Shown: piece after piece, positions 18,505 to 28,040 of the stretch | Layout: every line of letters starts with the position of its first letter | How positions within the stretch are numbered: the first letter of the stretch is position 1 | Source: an uncultured Halomicronema sp. | Lineage (GTDB): Bacteria; Cyanobacteriota; Cyanobacteriia; Phormidesmidales; Phormidesmidaceae | Length of the DNA stretch: 64,000 nt | NCBI GenBank assembly: GCA_937899725.1 | Contig: CALCCA010000041.1 | Location: 1-64,000, forward strand | Direction of reading: 5' to 3' | Position numbers and translations under genes: made by a program | Notes under the pieces: generated by a model | The model's database searches: none | Seen by the model: only the letters and a program-made list of their open reading frames with translations | What the model was told of the DNA's origin: nothing

Positions 18505-19275
18505 ATGTCCATATCGAGTCAAACGAGCAGAATGATAAACTCAAAAAAAACGGCGGTATTGACTGGTTCCACTGGCGGTATTGGGTTAGAAATTTCCAAA
18601 ATCCTCGCAAAGCAAGGATGGAACCTTGCGCTGGTCAATCGGTCTCAAGAGAAAACTAATTTCCAACTCGAAGAACTCCACAAATCGCATCCTAGCCAGG
18701 AATTTACAGGATTTATCGCTAACTTAATGGATGCATCAGATATTAATCGAGTCGCTGCAGAAATTAGATCTGAGTACACAGAAATCTCAGCCTTGTACAA
18801 TATTGCAGGACTTCTGACAGATAAACGAATCATGAGCCCTCAAAATATCGAGGGACACTTTGCGCTAAATACGCTGGCGCCATATGCTTTGACTCAGCTA
18901 CTGCGCAACCAGCTAGGTGCAGGAGTAAGGAATATCCAGCAGACAGTGATTGTCAATTTTTCATCGAGCGCTATCAACGCTGTAAAAGAAATAGATGTAA
19001 GAAACCTAACGAATCCAGAAAGCATCGGTGGCTTGATGGGAGCATATGCAACGTCGAAGACAGCGCTTACTGCCGTTAGTGCCTTGATGAAAGAGGAGTT
19101 ATTAAAAGATGGAATTTTGATCCAAGTCGTCGATCCGGGTCCAACAAAAACTTCAATGACTGGCTCAAGCGATGGAATGCCCTGGTACCTGCTTTTGCTT
19201 CGCCCTTTGCTGTTTAAGCCGGCCAAACTCCAGGCTCAGAGGCTGATTAGTGCTGTCGAATCAGCAGTCAGTTAG
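18505..19275 (+). CDS. Short-chain dehydrogenase/reductase
   Basis: About 256 residues, Rossmann fold. It has the cofactor motif GSTGGIG near the N-terminus, an NIAG-type motif (YNIAGLL), the catalytic Ser in NFSSSAI, and YATSKTAL for the catalytic Tyr and Lys. The N-R after beta strand 2 (LVNRSQEK) suggests NADP(H). GTG 18502 directly precedes ATG 18505. It is divergently placed from the ruined AraC paralogue 2 and faces the intact paralogue 3 on its other side; either may regulate it. The substrate is unknown. Confidence 0.9.
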   Translation: MSISSQTSRMINSKKTAVLTGSTGGIGLEISKILAKQGWNLALVNRSQEKTNFQLEELHKSHPSQEFTGFIANLMDASDINRVAAEIRSEYTEISALYNIAGLLTDKRIMSPQNIEGHFALNTLAPYALTQLLRNQLGAGVRNIQQTVIVNFSSSAINAVKEIDVRNLTNPESIGGLMGAYATSKTALTAVSALMKEELLKDGILIQVVDPGPTKTSMTGSSDGMPWYLLLLRPLLFKPAKLQAQRLISAVESAVS

Positions 19276-19542
19276 GGGAAATCAGGACTCTTTATTTCAG
19301 AAGGTCAACAAAAATCCTATCCTCCAATCACTTTGAACAAAGATATTCAAACTGAAATTAAATCGTTGCTTGACACCCAAATACAGTGAGTTCTTCTACG
19401 AAACCATAGTGGCAGTCTGGTGACCGAAGTCAGGCTAACATAATATAGGAGCGGATGGAATTTAAGATCTAGATGTTGATGCAAAAATACTGGCTGCCAC
19501 TCAGCTCTAACGTTAGCTATCCGATTCTCTATAAACAGAACA

Positions 19543-20592
19543 TCACTCTTTAAAGAGTTCGTTTTTATACTCTTTTGGAGACAATCCAGTCCAACGCTTG
19601 AACGCTCTACGGAATGAGCTAACATCGGCGTATCCAAGAAGCTGGGCTACCCTTGAAAGACTAATCTCGGGGTTGTTTAAAAATTTCTTTGCATTGATCA
19701 GACGAATTTCATCGATGAGTTTCTGCAAAGACGTCCCATGTTGCTTAGCCAAACGTTGTGCTGTGCGAAGACTGAGGTTTGCTGCTGCTGCAGCCGCTGC
19801 TACCTCATACTCACCGTGGGCAGCATTATCCATAATGCTCCGACGCAGCGGGGCGAGTGCTGCTGGATAATTATTTTCAATTAACTTTTGACGAAGTTCG
19901 ACAAAATGCGGCTTAATCAGATCGAACATCTGAGGATTGGCGTAACGAACAGGTCGACAGAAGATGTCTAGTGGAAAAACAAGTGCATTGCGACCTGCCT
20001 GGAATAAGACAGGTGCTTTAAAGAACTCCTCATAAGGGCGTAGCTTAACTGCTTTATTGTTAGCAAACTCTACTCTTTGTAGAGATGCTTTTGGAACAGT
20101 AATCGTATTCAGAAATCGCCACAGTACCCCCATCGTTGCTTCCATGGTGTAACCGTTGTCCACAAACTCACAGGGGTGGGCAAAAACCAATGCACCCTCT
20201 GAAGCTGTTTTCTCAAGGTGTACAGCCGACTGGTCTGCAATAATGGAAGTATTTTCGACAAACCAGTTGAGTGCTGCCTCAAAGTCGGTCGCAAACAGAG
20301 CACCTTGAACCAGACCGCCAAACATTGAAAACGGAGCACAGTGAGCAATCTCCATGGAAACTGCTCGATCTGGAAATTTATCGGCAAGCACCGTCATTAA
20401 TTCCCCAATAAAAAGATCGGGGAGCCGAGCATTCTGATTGGCATAGTCAAGTTCTGAAATATCTATGACTTGAGCAATTTCATCCAGTGATAGCCCTTGT
20501 GATACAGCGTAGGAGATGACTGTTGTTGATAAACTCCCAAGTGATTCTGGCCTAACAAAATCGACATCAATAGTCTCTTTTCTAGCATCCAT
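19543..20592 (-). CDS. AraC family regulator, paralogue 3
   Basis: A 350-residue protein with the same layout as paralogue 1: sensor domain, then AraC helix-turn-helix pair (AAAAAANLSLRTAQRLAKQHGTSLQKLI...VAQLLGYADVSSFRRAFKRWTGLSPKEYK). Paralogue 2 is closer to this copy than to paralogue 1 (shared WRFLNTITVP and HPCEF-NGYTMEA), so 2 and 3 are the younger duplicates. ATG 20592 has GGAGGAGG eight bases upstream, better than ATG 20622. It converges on the SDR gene. Confidence 0.93.
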   Translation of the reverse strand: MDARKETIDVDFVRPESLGSLSTTVISYAVSQGLSLDEIAQVIDISELDYANQNARLPDLFIGELMTVLADKFPDRAVSMEIAHCAPFSMFGGLVQGALFATDFEAALNWFVENTSIIADQSAVHLEKTASEGALVFAHPCEFVDNGYTMEATMGVLWRFLNTITVPKASLQRVEFANNKAVKLRPYEEFFKAPVLFQAGRNALVFPLDIFCRPVRYANPQMFDLIKPHFVELRQKLIENNYPAALAPLRRSIMDNAAHGEYEVAAAAAAANLSLRTAQRLAKQHGTSLQKLIDEIRLINAKKFLNNPEISLSRVAQLLGYADVSSFRRAFKRWTGLSPKEYKNELFKE

Positions 20593-21058
20593 AGGCCTCC
20601 TCCTTTTCTGTTCTGAGTGCAAAAGTAGAATTGTGATATCAGGAATTCAAAATCAAGCTGCATCTCCACAACTTTCATTCAATTGATGATAATTAATTAT
20701 TAAATTTTAATTAGAGAATATTAGGATATCCTTAAAGGCTGATGAAAAAATCATATGTTGGGAGAGCTTTATGTCTTCTGACATTGTGATGGAAATCTAA
20801 CTCACGCCCTTAGTATTTGAAGGTCATAGAAGAATTTATACGCCATTTTCTATGAAAGCAAGCAGCGACTTCACTCGGTATTAACGGTTTCATCAGTGAC
20901 AATATTGGCGCCGTTGCTGTGCTGGGTGGTTATGCAGCTTATTAATATTCGTGGATTGTCTCATCCGCTCTCACCTGGTCTTCGGCTTTCTGGACCTGGA
21001 TCTCCCTAACCGCGATGGTACTGACTCATGGGAACTGTTCTATAAGTCCCTTGCTCAG
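20593..21058. other. AT-rich gap
   Basis: No gene seen. The sequence is AT-rich next to the paralogue 3 promoter, with no recognisable coding remnant until 21059. Confidence 0.45.
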
Positions 21059-21217
21059 CTACCCAACAATAGGCTCAGGGAATTGAACACAATAGGCTTG
21101 AGAGATTTCGTCGCATGTGATTTCTGGCGATATGGCATTAGCGATCGTAGTTGCTGATACCCTTCTCAATGTCTCAGGGTTAAAAATGGCATAAATGCTC
21201 CCTTTTTTGGCGTTTAT
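21059..21217 (-). pseudogene. AraC family regulator paralogue 4, N-terminal remnant
   Basis: Read on the minus strand from 21217: ATA (in place of ATG), then NAKKGSIYAIFNPETLRRV and CDEISQAY, matching the starts of paralogues 1-3 (MDAEKGTINANFVKPETLG and so on). The frame ends at TAG near 21059. The start codon is lost and everything after about 50 codons is gone. It shows that this regulator family was once at least four copies in about 6 kb. Confidence 0.7.
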
Positions 21218-21590
21218 GGTTCCCCTAGTTTCGTGTGCTTAGTGCAAAATTAGACGCAACAGAAAACAAGATTCACAATTAATGCCCTCATAGTTAGTAG
21301 CAACAAAGGAATTCATTCTTCAATTTGTTGAATAACTCAGAAGAAGGATCTGAAATGTTTTTAGAGACACGTATGTTAAGAGATTTTCGCAATGCCTGCT
21401 CTTCTAAATTGGCACACAATGCCCTGATTAATTCACGTCATAATCCTTTTTGAAAAATTGTTGCAGGGTACACAAAATTCAGATATCGAACCAATGCAAA
21501 GAAGGGCCGCTGTACGGGACCAAGCTTCTCTGATAGCACAACATTCCAGGGCGGCGACTTAATACACGTCAACCCCTCAATGAGGACATC

Positions 21591-22181
21591 ATGCCCCTTA
21601 AAGCACTCAGACTAATAGTCGTAACATTGCTGACGCTCACGTTACTCGTGGGTGGTGCAAAAGCGCAACAAACAGACCCCTTCGCGGCGCCCACACGCGC
21701 CTGGGAACAGGGTGCGATCTATCAAAACACCATCCCAACAGATTTTGAGACCCATATCATCGTGAATAACGACGCTGACCGCGCCAGGGCAGAGAAGATT
21801 ATCGAGCTCTACCGACTGTTCGAAACCAATCCTACGGACGAAACTCTCCGTGAATTCATCTCCGATCGCTATATCCAGCACAGTGTCATGTTGCCCAACG
21901 GACGGCAACCGCTGGCCGAGTTGTTTGGTGGATCAGTCGAGGAGTATCCGGTCGCGATTGACATTCACAAAGTGATCGTGGTGGGCGATTGGGCCATGGC
22001 GCACGTCAATTTCCGGAATTTGGACAACGACAGCCCCGAGGATAAGGGGATGGCTGCTGTCGACATGTATCTTTTCGATTCCGACGGCAAGGTCGCCGAG
22101 CATTGGGATTCCCTACAACTTGTGCCGAGCCATTCTCCAAATCCAAATGGCATGTTCCTGACACTCTTTGAAGGAGAATGA
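21591..22181 (+). CDS. Secreted SnoaL/NTF2-like protein
   Basis: A 196-residue protein with a clear signal peptide (LRLIVVTLLTLTLLVGGAKA|QQ). The mature part looks like a SnoaL-type NTF2 fold: IIELYRLFETNPTDETLREFISDRYIQHSVMLPNGRQPLAELF, then VIVVGDWAMAHVNF and VDMYLFDSDGKVAEHWD. Such folds act as small cyclases, isomerases or binding proteins. The stop is four bases before the start of the AhpD-like gene, so the two secreted proteins share an operon and probably a pathway. Confidence 0.82.
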   Translation: MPLKALRLIVVTLLTLTLLVGGAKAQQTDPFAAPTRAWEQGAIYQNTIPTDFETHIIVNNDADRARAEKIIELYRLFETNPTDETLREFISDRYIQHSVMLPNGRQPLAELFGGSVEEYPVAIDIHKVIVVGDWAMAHVNFRNLDNDSPEDKGMAAVDMYLFDSDGKVAEHWDSLQLVPSHSPNPNGMFLTLFEGE

Positions 22182-22185
22182 CCCG

Positions 22186-24090
22186 ATGAAACTCAAAACA
22201 CTTGTAGCGAGCACTGCTGCACTCATCACCACCATTCTGCTGCCGGCGCAGACCCTTGCAGAAACCCCCCCGGCGCCAGCAGCAGACCAGGAGACCCCCT
22301 TCTACGATCGCCACAAGATCGACATCAGCAACCTGTTTGATTTCTACGAGGGTCTGTTGATCTCAGACGCGATGATCCATGCAGACGCGATGTTTGATGC
22401 TGAAACCAAGTGGCGGCTGACTCTGCGCCAGATGGTTCTCGCAGGCAGCGGCCACCATACCGCACGTAGCGCCTACCAGCTCTCATTGATGGGTGTGCCC
22501 TTGGCAGAGATCCACGCAATTTTCGCACCCGATTACGTGGAGACTTTAGAGAATCCGCGCCTGGAGGCCGCGTTCACCTATATCGACGTGATGGGCAGCT
22601 ATCCGATCACGTCCTCTGCCGATATCCATGCGCTCCTGCGCACCCATTACCCAGATCGGCAAATTGCCGAGCTGATGCAGCTCGGGGCGATCAATAACGC
22701 TATGGCCACCCATGATGCCGTGTTGCCGATCGCGACCGATCAGGAAACCCTCGATTGGGCCATTGAAAATCTGTCTGCGGTAGGTTGGGAGCCCGGCCAC
22801 AACGCCGCCACCTCGCCTGAAGAACAGCGCACCAACCCCTTCGTCGGCAATGCTCTGATGCAAGCGGTGGCAGAGATTGATGCCGCTTGGGTCCGCGATG
22901 ATTTGGGCGCGGTTGATCCGGTCTTTGAGACGGATTGGGTCAATTACATCACCGGGTATGATATCCCCATCCTCACCTTCGACGGCGATCAAGACGGCAT
23001 TGAGGAGCCTTTTGACGCCTTCCCAGCCACGCTTCTTGAATGGGAAGCACCGGGGTTGCGCGAGGCCAACCTGCCGGCGGCAGGCACACCGCCCTTTAAT
23101 GTGGCCGCCTATGACTATGACTTTTATGACGGTCCCCAGGGTACCGAGGCGAGCGTGCCCTATAGCGATCGGAGTCAGTTTGACACCTACTGGGCCCGGC
23201 AAGCGGCGTTCGGCACCTTGACCATGGACGAATACATCTTGCAAACTGAGCGCACGATGGAATTCGCCGAGATCTGGTCGATGTTTTTCGTCTATCAGCT
23301 CGCCAGTGGCTGCGTTCATTGCCAGGCCCATGGTGCCTTTGGCATTTATGACTACACGGAAGCCGATTACTTCCAATCCGAGATCCCGCCAGAAGATCTG
23401 CCAGAACTGATTGCATACATCCAATCCCTGATGGATTTTGAACGGTCCGAGTTCGTCGAGCCAGCGCAGAGGGCGGCTCTGCGGCTCGCGCGCGATGCTG
23501 GTCGTCTGCCAACGCGGGTGACGGCGGCCCACATCGAGGAGCTGCGTCGGCACTTCACCGACCGGGAAATCCAAGAGATCCTGGCGATTCCGGTGGTCAC
23601 GGCTTGGCTCTCTGGCAGCATGCAGTCGATGGCAGTAGTGACCGATCAGCTCAGCATGAGCTGGATGCTGCGCCATCTCGGCCCTATGGGCTGGACGCCT
23701 GGTGTGCACCTCGGTTTGCCCAACGAGCAGCGGCCCCACCATATGACCCAGCTTTTCGATTTGCTGGTGGCTGACATGAACTCAGGCAAAGTGCCAGACG
23801 CTGCGACGGAGTGGACCGGTCTGCCGGTGCCTTTGGCCGTGGATGCCGACGGCGATGGTGTGGAGGATGCCTTTGATGGCTTCCCCAACGACCCAAGCCG
23901 TTGGGCAGATACCGATCGCGATGGCATCGAAGACTCGTCAGACGATGACATTGACGGTGATGGCATTGCTAACACCGAAGAAGTCTCTTTGGGGATTTTT
24001 CCCTACAAGGCCGATTCGGATGGTGATGGCATTGACGATCCAACCGAGCTTAATGCCGGAACTGACCCTGTCGATCCTCGCAGTCTTTAA
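22186..24090 (+). CDS. Secreted AhpD-like protein with two peroxidase-type domains and calcium-binding repeats
   Basis: About 634 residues with a signal peptide (STAALITTILLPAQTLA). It looks like a tandem duplication: a helical carboxymuconolactone-decarboxylase/AhpD-like domain then a short DGDQDGIEEPFDAFP motif, then a second such domain followed by several thrombospondin type-3-like repeats (DADGDGVEDAFDGFPND, DTDRDGIEDSSDDDIDGDGI, DSDGDGIDDPTELNAGTDP). Only one CxxC is present, CVHCQAH near residue 382, the motif used in AhpD catalysis. AhpD enzymes are normally short and cytoplasmic, so a secreted, calcium-repeat form is unusual. ATG 22186 has GAAGGAG upstream. Function unknown; peroxide or organic radical detoxification outside the membrane is possible. 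Confidence 0.78.
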   Translation: MKLKTLVASTAALITTILLPAQTLAETPPAPAADQETPFYDRHKIDISNLFDFYEGLLISDAMIHADAMFDAETKWRLTLRQMVLAGSGHHTARSAYQLSLMGVPLAEIHAIFAPDYVETLENPRLEAAFTYIDVMGSYPITSSADIHALLRTHYPDRQIAELMQLGAINNAMATHDAVLPIATDQETLDWAIENLSAVGWEPGHNAATSPEEQRTNPFVGNALMQAVAEIDAAWVRDDLGAVDPVFETDWVNYITGYDIPILTFDGDQDGIEEPFDAFPATLLEWEAPGLREANLPAAGTPPFNVAAYDYDFYDGPQGTEASVPYSDRSQFDTYWARQAAFGTLTMDEYILQTERTMEFAEIWSMFFVYQLASGCVHCQAHGAFGIYDYTEADYFQSEIPPEDLPELIAYIQSLMDFERSEFVEPAQRAALRLARDAGRLPTRVTAAHIEELRRHFTDREIQEILAIPVVTAWLSGSMQSMAVVTDQLSMSWMLRHLGPMGWTPGVHLGLPNEQRPHHMTQLFDLLVADMNSGKVPDAATEWTGLPVPLAVDADGDGVEDAFDGFPNDPSRWADTDRDGIEDSSDDDIDGDGIANTEEVSLGIFPYKADSDGDGIDDPTELNAGTDPVDPRSL

Positions 24091-24392
24091 TTCTCGCCAT
24101 TAATGCTAGGGGCTGTCATCATTTAGAGCCTGAATCCTGATGCTGCTAGCGGTTCAGCCCCTAGCTGGGTTTCTGGGGCAGGCGCGGTAATGCCTATACC
24201 GCAAGGCTTTCGAGATTAATTGATGACGCGCCCTAGGACACTGATTCAGGCTATCTTGTTCAGCCCATACCAAAATGGCGTCGCCGCCTTGCCCTAAACG
24301 GATCTGGCGGCGGCGATCGATTCAACTGCGCAAATCCTGACGGGTTAACCAGCGCAGATCAACTCTGCAAGACGTGTAGGTAATTGTGTGTG

Positions 24393-25751
24393 ATGAAGCT
24401 TCCTCTACTTTTGGTGTGTATTGCAATTTTCCTCAGAACATTGCCGGTACTGGCGCAGACAGAAGCCGATGGTGCCCATGACACTGCCGAAACGCCGCGT
24501 GAGAGCAATGCTCTTTGTGCTCCATTGGAGACTTACCTTACCGACGGGGGGGCGATAGACGCGGAAATTCAGGGGGAGATTGTTCCCTCGACAACAGCCG
24601 ATTGCGATCGCCAGGAGCCGCTGGCGCAGACAGAAATTGATGGTGCCCATGACAATGCGGAAGCGACTCGCACTGAGAGCGATGCTGATGCTCTTTTTGT
24701 CGAAGCGTCTCCGACACTGGCGCAGGAAGAAGTTACAAATGCCGAAACTTATCCACGTATCGGCGGGGATGTTCTTTTTCGCTTTGCCTATGATGGGGAC
24801 TATGACGCCGAAGCGCCACGCACTGAGAGCAATGATCTGTTTTTCGAAATGATTGCTTCGCCTGAATTTCAGTTTACAGAGAGGTTTTCACTAAACGCCG
24901 AAATTCGACTAGAGAACGCTAGTCCGCCAACGGCAGATCGCTATTTCGAAGATCAAACACTCTTTGTTCGCAAATTGTTTGTGAACTATGACGTGAACGA
25001 CCGCCTGTCCCTACAGGCAGGCAAACTTACTCCGACATTTGCCTTTGCGTCCTTGGTCACGCCGGGCATGTACGGCAACAGTTACAATCGAGAAATCGAG
25101 CTAATCGAACGCATTGGCTTTGAGGCTCAATATACTTTCGATGCCGGAACGTCTGGGCAGCACACACTTAGCGCTAGTACCTTCTTCGACGATACCAGTT
25201 TTCTGTCCGACTCCCTTGACTTAGGCGGACGGCGGGGTCGGAATCGCTTGTCCGACGGCGGCGCCAGCAACACTGAGTCATTTGAATCTTTTACAGTTGC
25301 GCTTGAAGGTAGCGAAATCAGTCGGCTACCTGGCTTCACCTACCGGCTCGCCTATATCCACGAAGCAGCAGGTGAGGGGGACGTGGCTGATGAAAACGGT
25401 TTTTTGGTCGCGGCCATGCAATCGTTTCAGTTGGGTGACGGACAATCGCTGACCTTGATTGGTGAAATTGCCCCTCTATGGAACTTTGAAGGCACCGCCG
25501 ACAATATCATTTATGCCAGTGCCGGGGTGGTCTACCAGACTGACCCGTGGACCATGACCCTTTCCGGCACCGGTAGATGGAGAGATCTCGCAAGCGGGGA
25601 TACCTTTGACGATTATTCTGTGCAAACAGCGGTTGGATACGATCTGGGTCGTGGCACTACAGTCGAATTAGCCCACGAGTTCAGTCGCGCTCAGAACGTG
25701 AATAGCCAGCAAATTGGCTTCCGATTTAGCCAGGTGTTGGATTTGGATTGA
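24393..25751 (+). CDS. Outer-membrane beta-barrel (porin-like) protein
   Basis: About 452 residues: a signal peptide (LLLVCIAIFLRTLPVLA), then a region of about 110 residues with degenerate repeats (AQTEADGAHDTAE, AQTEIDGAHDNAE, DGDYDAEAPRTESN), then alternating amphipathic beta strands to the C-terminus (RFSLNAEIRLENA, RLSLQAGKLTPTFAF, FRFSQVLDLD). The terminal aromatic/hydrophobic pattern and the LQAGKLTPTF stretch are typical of porins. Solute unknown. The N-terminal repeats are visible at DNA level, so they arose by recent duplication. It follows two secreted proteins on the same strand but after a 300-base gap. Confidence 0.78.
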   Translation: MKLPLLLVCIAIFLRTLPVLAQTEADGAHDTAETPRESNALCAPLETYLTDGGAIDAEIQGEIVPSTTADCDRQEPLAQTEIDGAHDNAEATRTESDADALFVEASPTLAQEEVTNAETYPRIGGDVLFRFAYDGDYDAEAPRTESNDLFFEMIASPEFQFTERFSLNAEIRLENASPPTADRYFEDQTLFVRKLFVNYDVNDRLSLQAGKLTPTFAFASLVTPGMYGNSYNREIELIERIGFEAQYTFDAGTSGQHTLSASTFFDDTSFLSDSLDLGGRRGRNRLSDGGASNTESFESFTVALEGSEISRLPGFTYRLAYIHEAAGEGDVADENGFLVAAMQSFQLGDGQSLTLIGEIAPLWNFEGTADNIIYASAGVVYQTDPWTMTLSGTGRWRDLASGDTFDDYSVQTAVGYDLGRGTTVELAHEFSRAQNVNSQQIGFRFSQVLDLD

Positions 25752-26380
25752 AACTGTCAGGTCTGCGTCAAGGGACGTAGCCGCTTTAGGATGTCTGAGT
25801 CGCCGATCGCCCAGCATATTACTCGTCCCGTCCATCATTAATGTGAGGCCCGCGATCGCACGATGGCTGTGACATAACGGCGGCCTGAGGTGAGGCCCAA
25901 CCAGGCATGTTTGCGTCTCATCGATGCATTTCAATGAGAGGCGCGATCGCGGCCAGATTGCATCGCCTACGGCGGCAAGGCTGAGGCCGCACCATGAGTC
26001 TCATTGAAGCGGTAGCCCACCTTGGACACAGGACTGATGAGCCTAAGGCGCTGGGCTTCTAGGCGGAGCTTTTTGCAAATCGCGCGTAGATTTCGATTGT
26101 TGTGATCTTCCCCTCCAAAAACCCAACAACCTAGCGATTGAGTTAAGCGGCGATGACAGTCGTTCGCACTTCAGGTATCTGCATAGATTTGCCGAGCCAA
26201 CGAAGTGTTAGCTTGTATTTTATATTTTGACAATATAAGTAGAAAGCCTGGATTGATTGTCAGGTAGGGATTTCAGATCTGGATTCGTACCTCATCTGAC
26301 AGGGAAACGCTGTATGAGCTGGTCGTATCCATAGACTATTCGCGAATAGCATTAGCGTTGTTAAGAGCCTAAACAGTTAC
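25752..26380. other. Gene-free gap
   Basis: No supported gene in about 630 bases. The open frames are short and without domains. GCGATCGC-rich palindromic sequence lies around 25840-25965. Confidence 0.5.
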
Positions 26381-27235
26381 TTATATACCTAACTTTAAGT
26401 GCATGAAATAGTTTTGCCAGCTTTGATGCTCTCGCCCTGCGGCAGCTAAAAAATCACTCGGATTATCCGCCTTACCGGCTCGAATGCCTTCATAAATTCC
26501 AGCAATCACAGTGCCCATGAATTCGCCCAACTCGGCTATCCGCTCGCTCCGATAGTCGTCTACGGTCATAGCGCGATAGATCAGGTGAGTACTAAAGGCT
26601 AAATTCAAATACTCGGCCAGTTCACCTTGAGTAATCGTTTCACCATTTAAGTTATAGGTTTTGCCATTATGCTTATCTTCCGTCAACATTCGGGCATAGG
26701 CATAGGCGAGCTCTGGCCGAGTTGTATAACCACATTTACCTTCACCAGCGCAGTTCGCAATCTCCCCGGCTTTTTGGTAGGTGGCGATATATTCCACATC
26801 AGGCTCAATATAGATACCATTGCGACCAATCACCCATTTCAACCCACTATTGCGAACATCTTGTTCGGTTTGGCGATTGCTTTGAATAACCGGACTAAAT
26901 GTTGTTCCGGCTTCAGCACCCTGAACACTGGTGTAAACAATTTTAGTGACGCCTGCGGCTTTAGCCGCTGCAATGACATGGCGATGTTGACCGATGCGTT
27001 GATCTGGAGCATCCATACCAGATACCAGCAATACTGTATCTATCCCCTGCAGCGAAGCTTCTAACGCTTCTTGATTGTTGTAATCGCCCTGACGCAACTC
27101 CACCCCAAGATGGGCCGCTTTAGTCGGCGTCCGTGCCAGGCCAATAACGTTTTCTGGGCCGATGATCAAGCCTGTGGCTTTAACAATTTCGCTGCCTAAT
27201 TTTCCACTGGCAGCTGTGATGGCAATCTTGACCAT
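26381..27235 (-). CDS. NmrA-like NAD(P)-binding protein (atypical SDR)
   Basis: A 284-residue protein with the N-terminal motif AITAASGKLGSEIV and conserved TVLLVSGMD, KIVYTSVQGAE and NGIYIEP stretches, as in the quinone-oxidoreductase-2/NmrA group of atypical short-chain dehydrogenases. These bind NADP(H) to sense redox state or reduce quinones. It is the last gene of a minus-strand series (SIP, SDR, NmrA) that may form a loosely spaced operon. Confidence 0.9.
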   Translation of the reverse strand: MVKIAITAASGKLGSEIVKATGLIIGPENVIGLARTPTKAAHLGVELRQGDYNNQEALEASLQGIDTVLLVSGMDAPDQRIGQHRHVIAAAKAAGVTKIVYTSVQGAEAGTTFSPVIQSNRQTEQDVRNSGLKWVIGRNGIYIEPDVEYIATYQKAGEIANCAGEGKCGYTTRPELAYAYARMLTEDKHNGKTYNLNGETITQGELAEYLNLAFSTHLIYRAMTVDDYRSERIAELGEFMGTVIAGIYEGIRAGKADNPSDFLAAAGREHQSWQNYFMHLKLGI

Positions 27236-27315
27236 AAGTTCGTCTTTGTATCCGTGGAGTGTTAAAAGTTTCTGAGGGCAATCTCCCCAGATCTAGGGCT
27301 TTAGAAAAAGAGTTG

Positions 27316-27918
27316 TTAGGCGAAATCTGATCCATTCAAAACTTCACCATTTCGTTTTCCTTCAACACTTTCCTTGTAAGCCAAGTCAATTTTGCTAGCG
27401 GATATTCCACCGGCACTACCCGTACCCTTAGCTTCCGCTGTTTCTTTCACAAGGAGTGGACTCACTGCATTCACTCTGATACCGCGTTTCATACCCAGTG
27501 CAGCAGCTCTCACAAAATTTTCAATGCCGCCATTGACCATGCTGACTGATGCACTACGGGGTGATGGATGTTGGCTGAGCATGCCGCCTGTCAATGAGAA
27601 CGAGCCATTATCACTAATATATTTTTGCCCGACCCGTACCAGATCAACTTGCCCCATTAACTTATTCGTCAGTGCAAGCGTATAGTCTTCATCAGGTTGG
27701 TCTTCAAGGCTACAAAATCTTGCCCAGCCTGCTGCACATATAACAGCATCAAAAGAATCAACATCTTGAAACAACTTTTCAATAGATTTCTTTACAGAAA
27801 TATCTACCTGAAAATCGCCTGTGCTATATCCGAATTCAATGATTTCATGCTCTGAAGAGAGCACCTCCGAACCCCCATTTCCAATGTTGTCTAACGCACC
27901 AATAAGGATGATCTTCAT
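27316..27918 (-). CDS. Short SDR family protein with degenerate cofactor motif
   Basis: A 200-residue short-chain dehydrogenase of the compact type that normally starts IIVIGATGTIG. Here the glycine-rich loop reads IGALDNIGNGG, and the active-site-adjacent regions (VICAAGWARF, SLTGGMLSQ, SMVNGGIENFVRAAAL) are altered: Ser is kept, but the expected YxxxK position reads VSMVNGG. Compact family members also often lack Tyr there. It may be a decaying gene or one with relaxed cofactor use. It lies between the NmrA and siderophore-interacting genes. Confidence 0.78.
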   Translation of the reverse strand: MKIILIGALDNIGNGGSEVLSSEHEIIEFGYSTGDFQVDISVKKSIEKLFQDVDSFDAVICAAGWARFCSLEDQPDEDYTLALTNKLMGQVDLVRVGQKYISDNGSFSLTGGMLSQHPSPRSASVSMVNGGIENFVRAAALGMKRGIRVNAVSPLLVKETAEAKGTGSAGGISASKIDLAYKESVEGKRNGEVLNGSDFA

Positions 27919-28040
27919 TTTGTTGATTACATGGTTTTAAAAATAAGTTCGATGTTGGAAAACGAATTTATTTTCAAATCTTTATGACTGTCCGTTTTCT
28001 GCTGTGCTTTTCTTGAGAAATTTGATAGAACTTTCCCCAT

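Noticed and set aside
22546-23742. A 398-codon minus-strand open frame
   Set aside because: Antisense shadow of the AhpD-like gene; composition is His/Arg-rich noise typical of shadows in GC-rich DNA.
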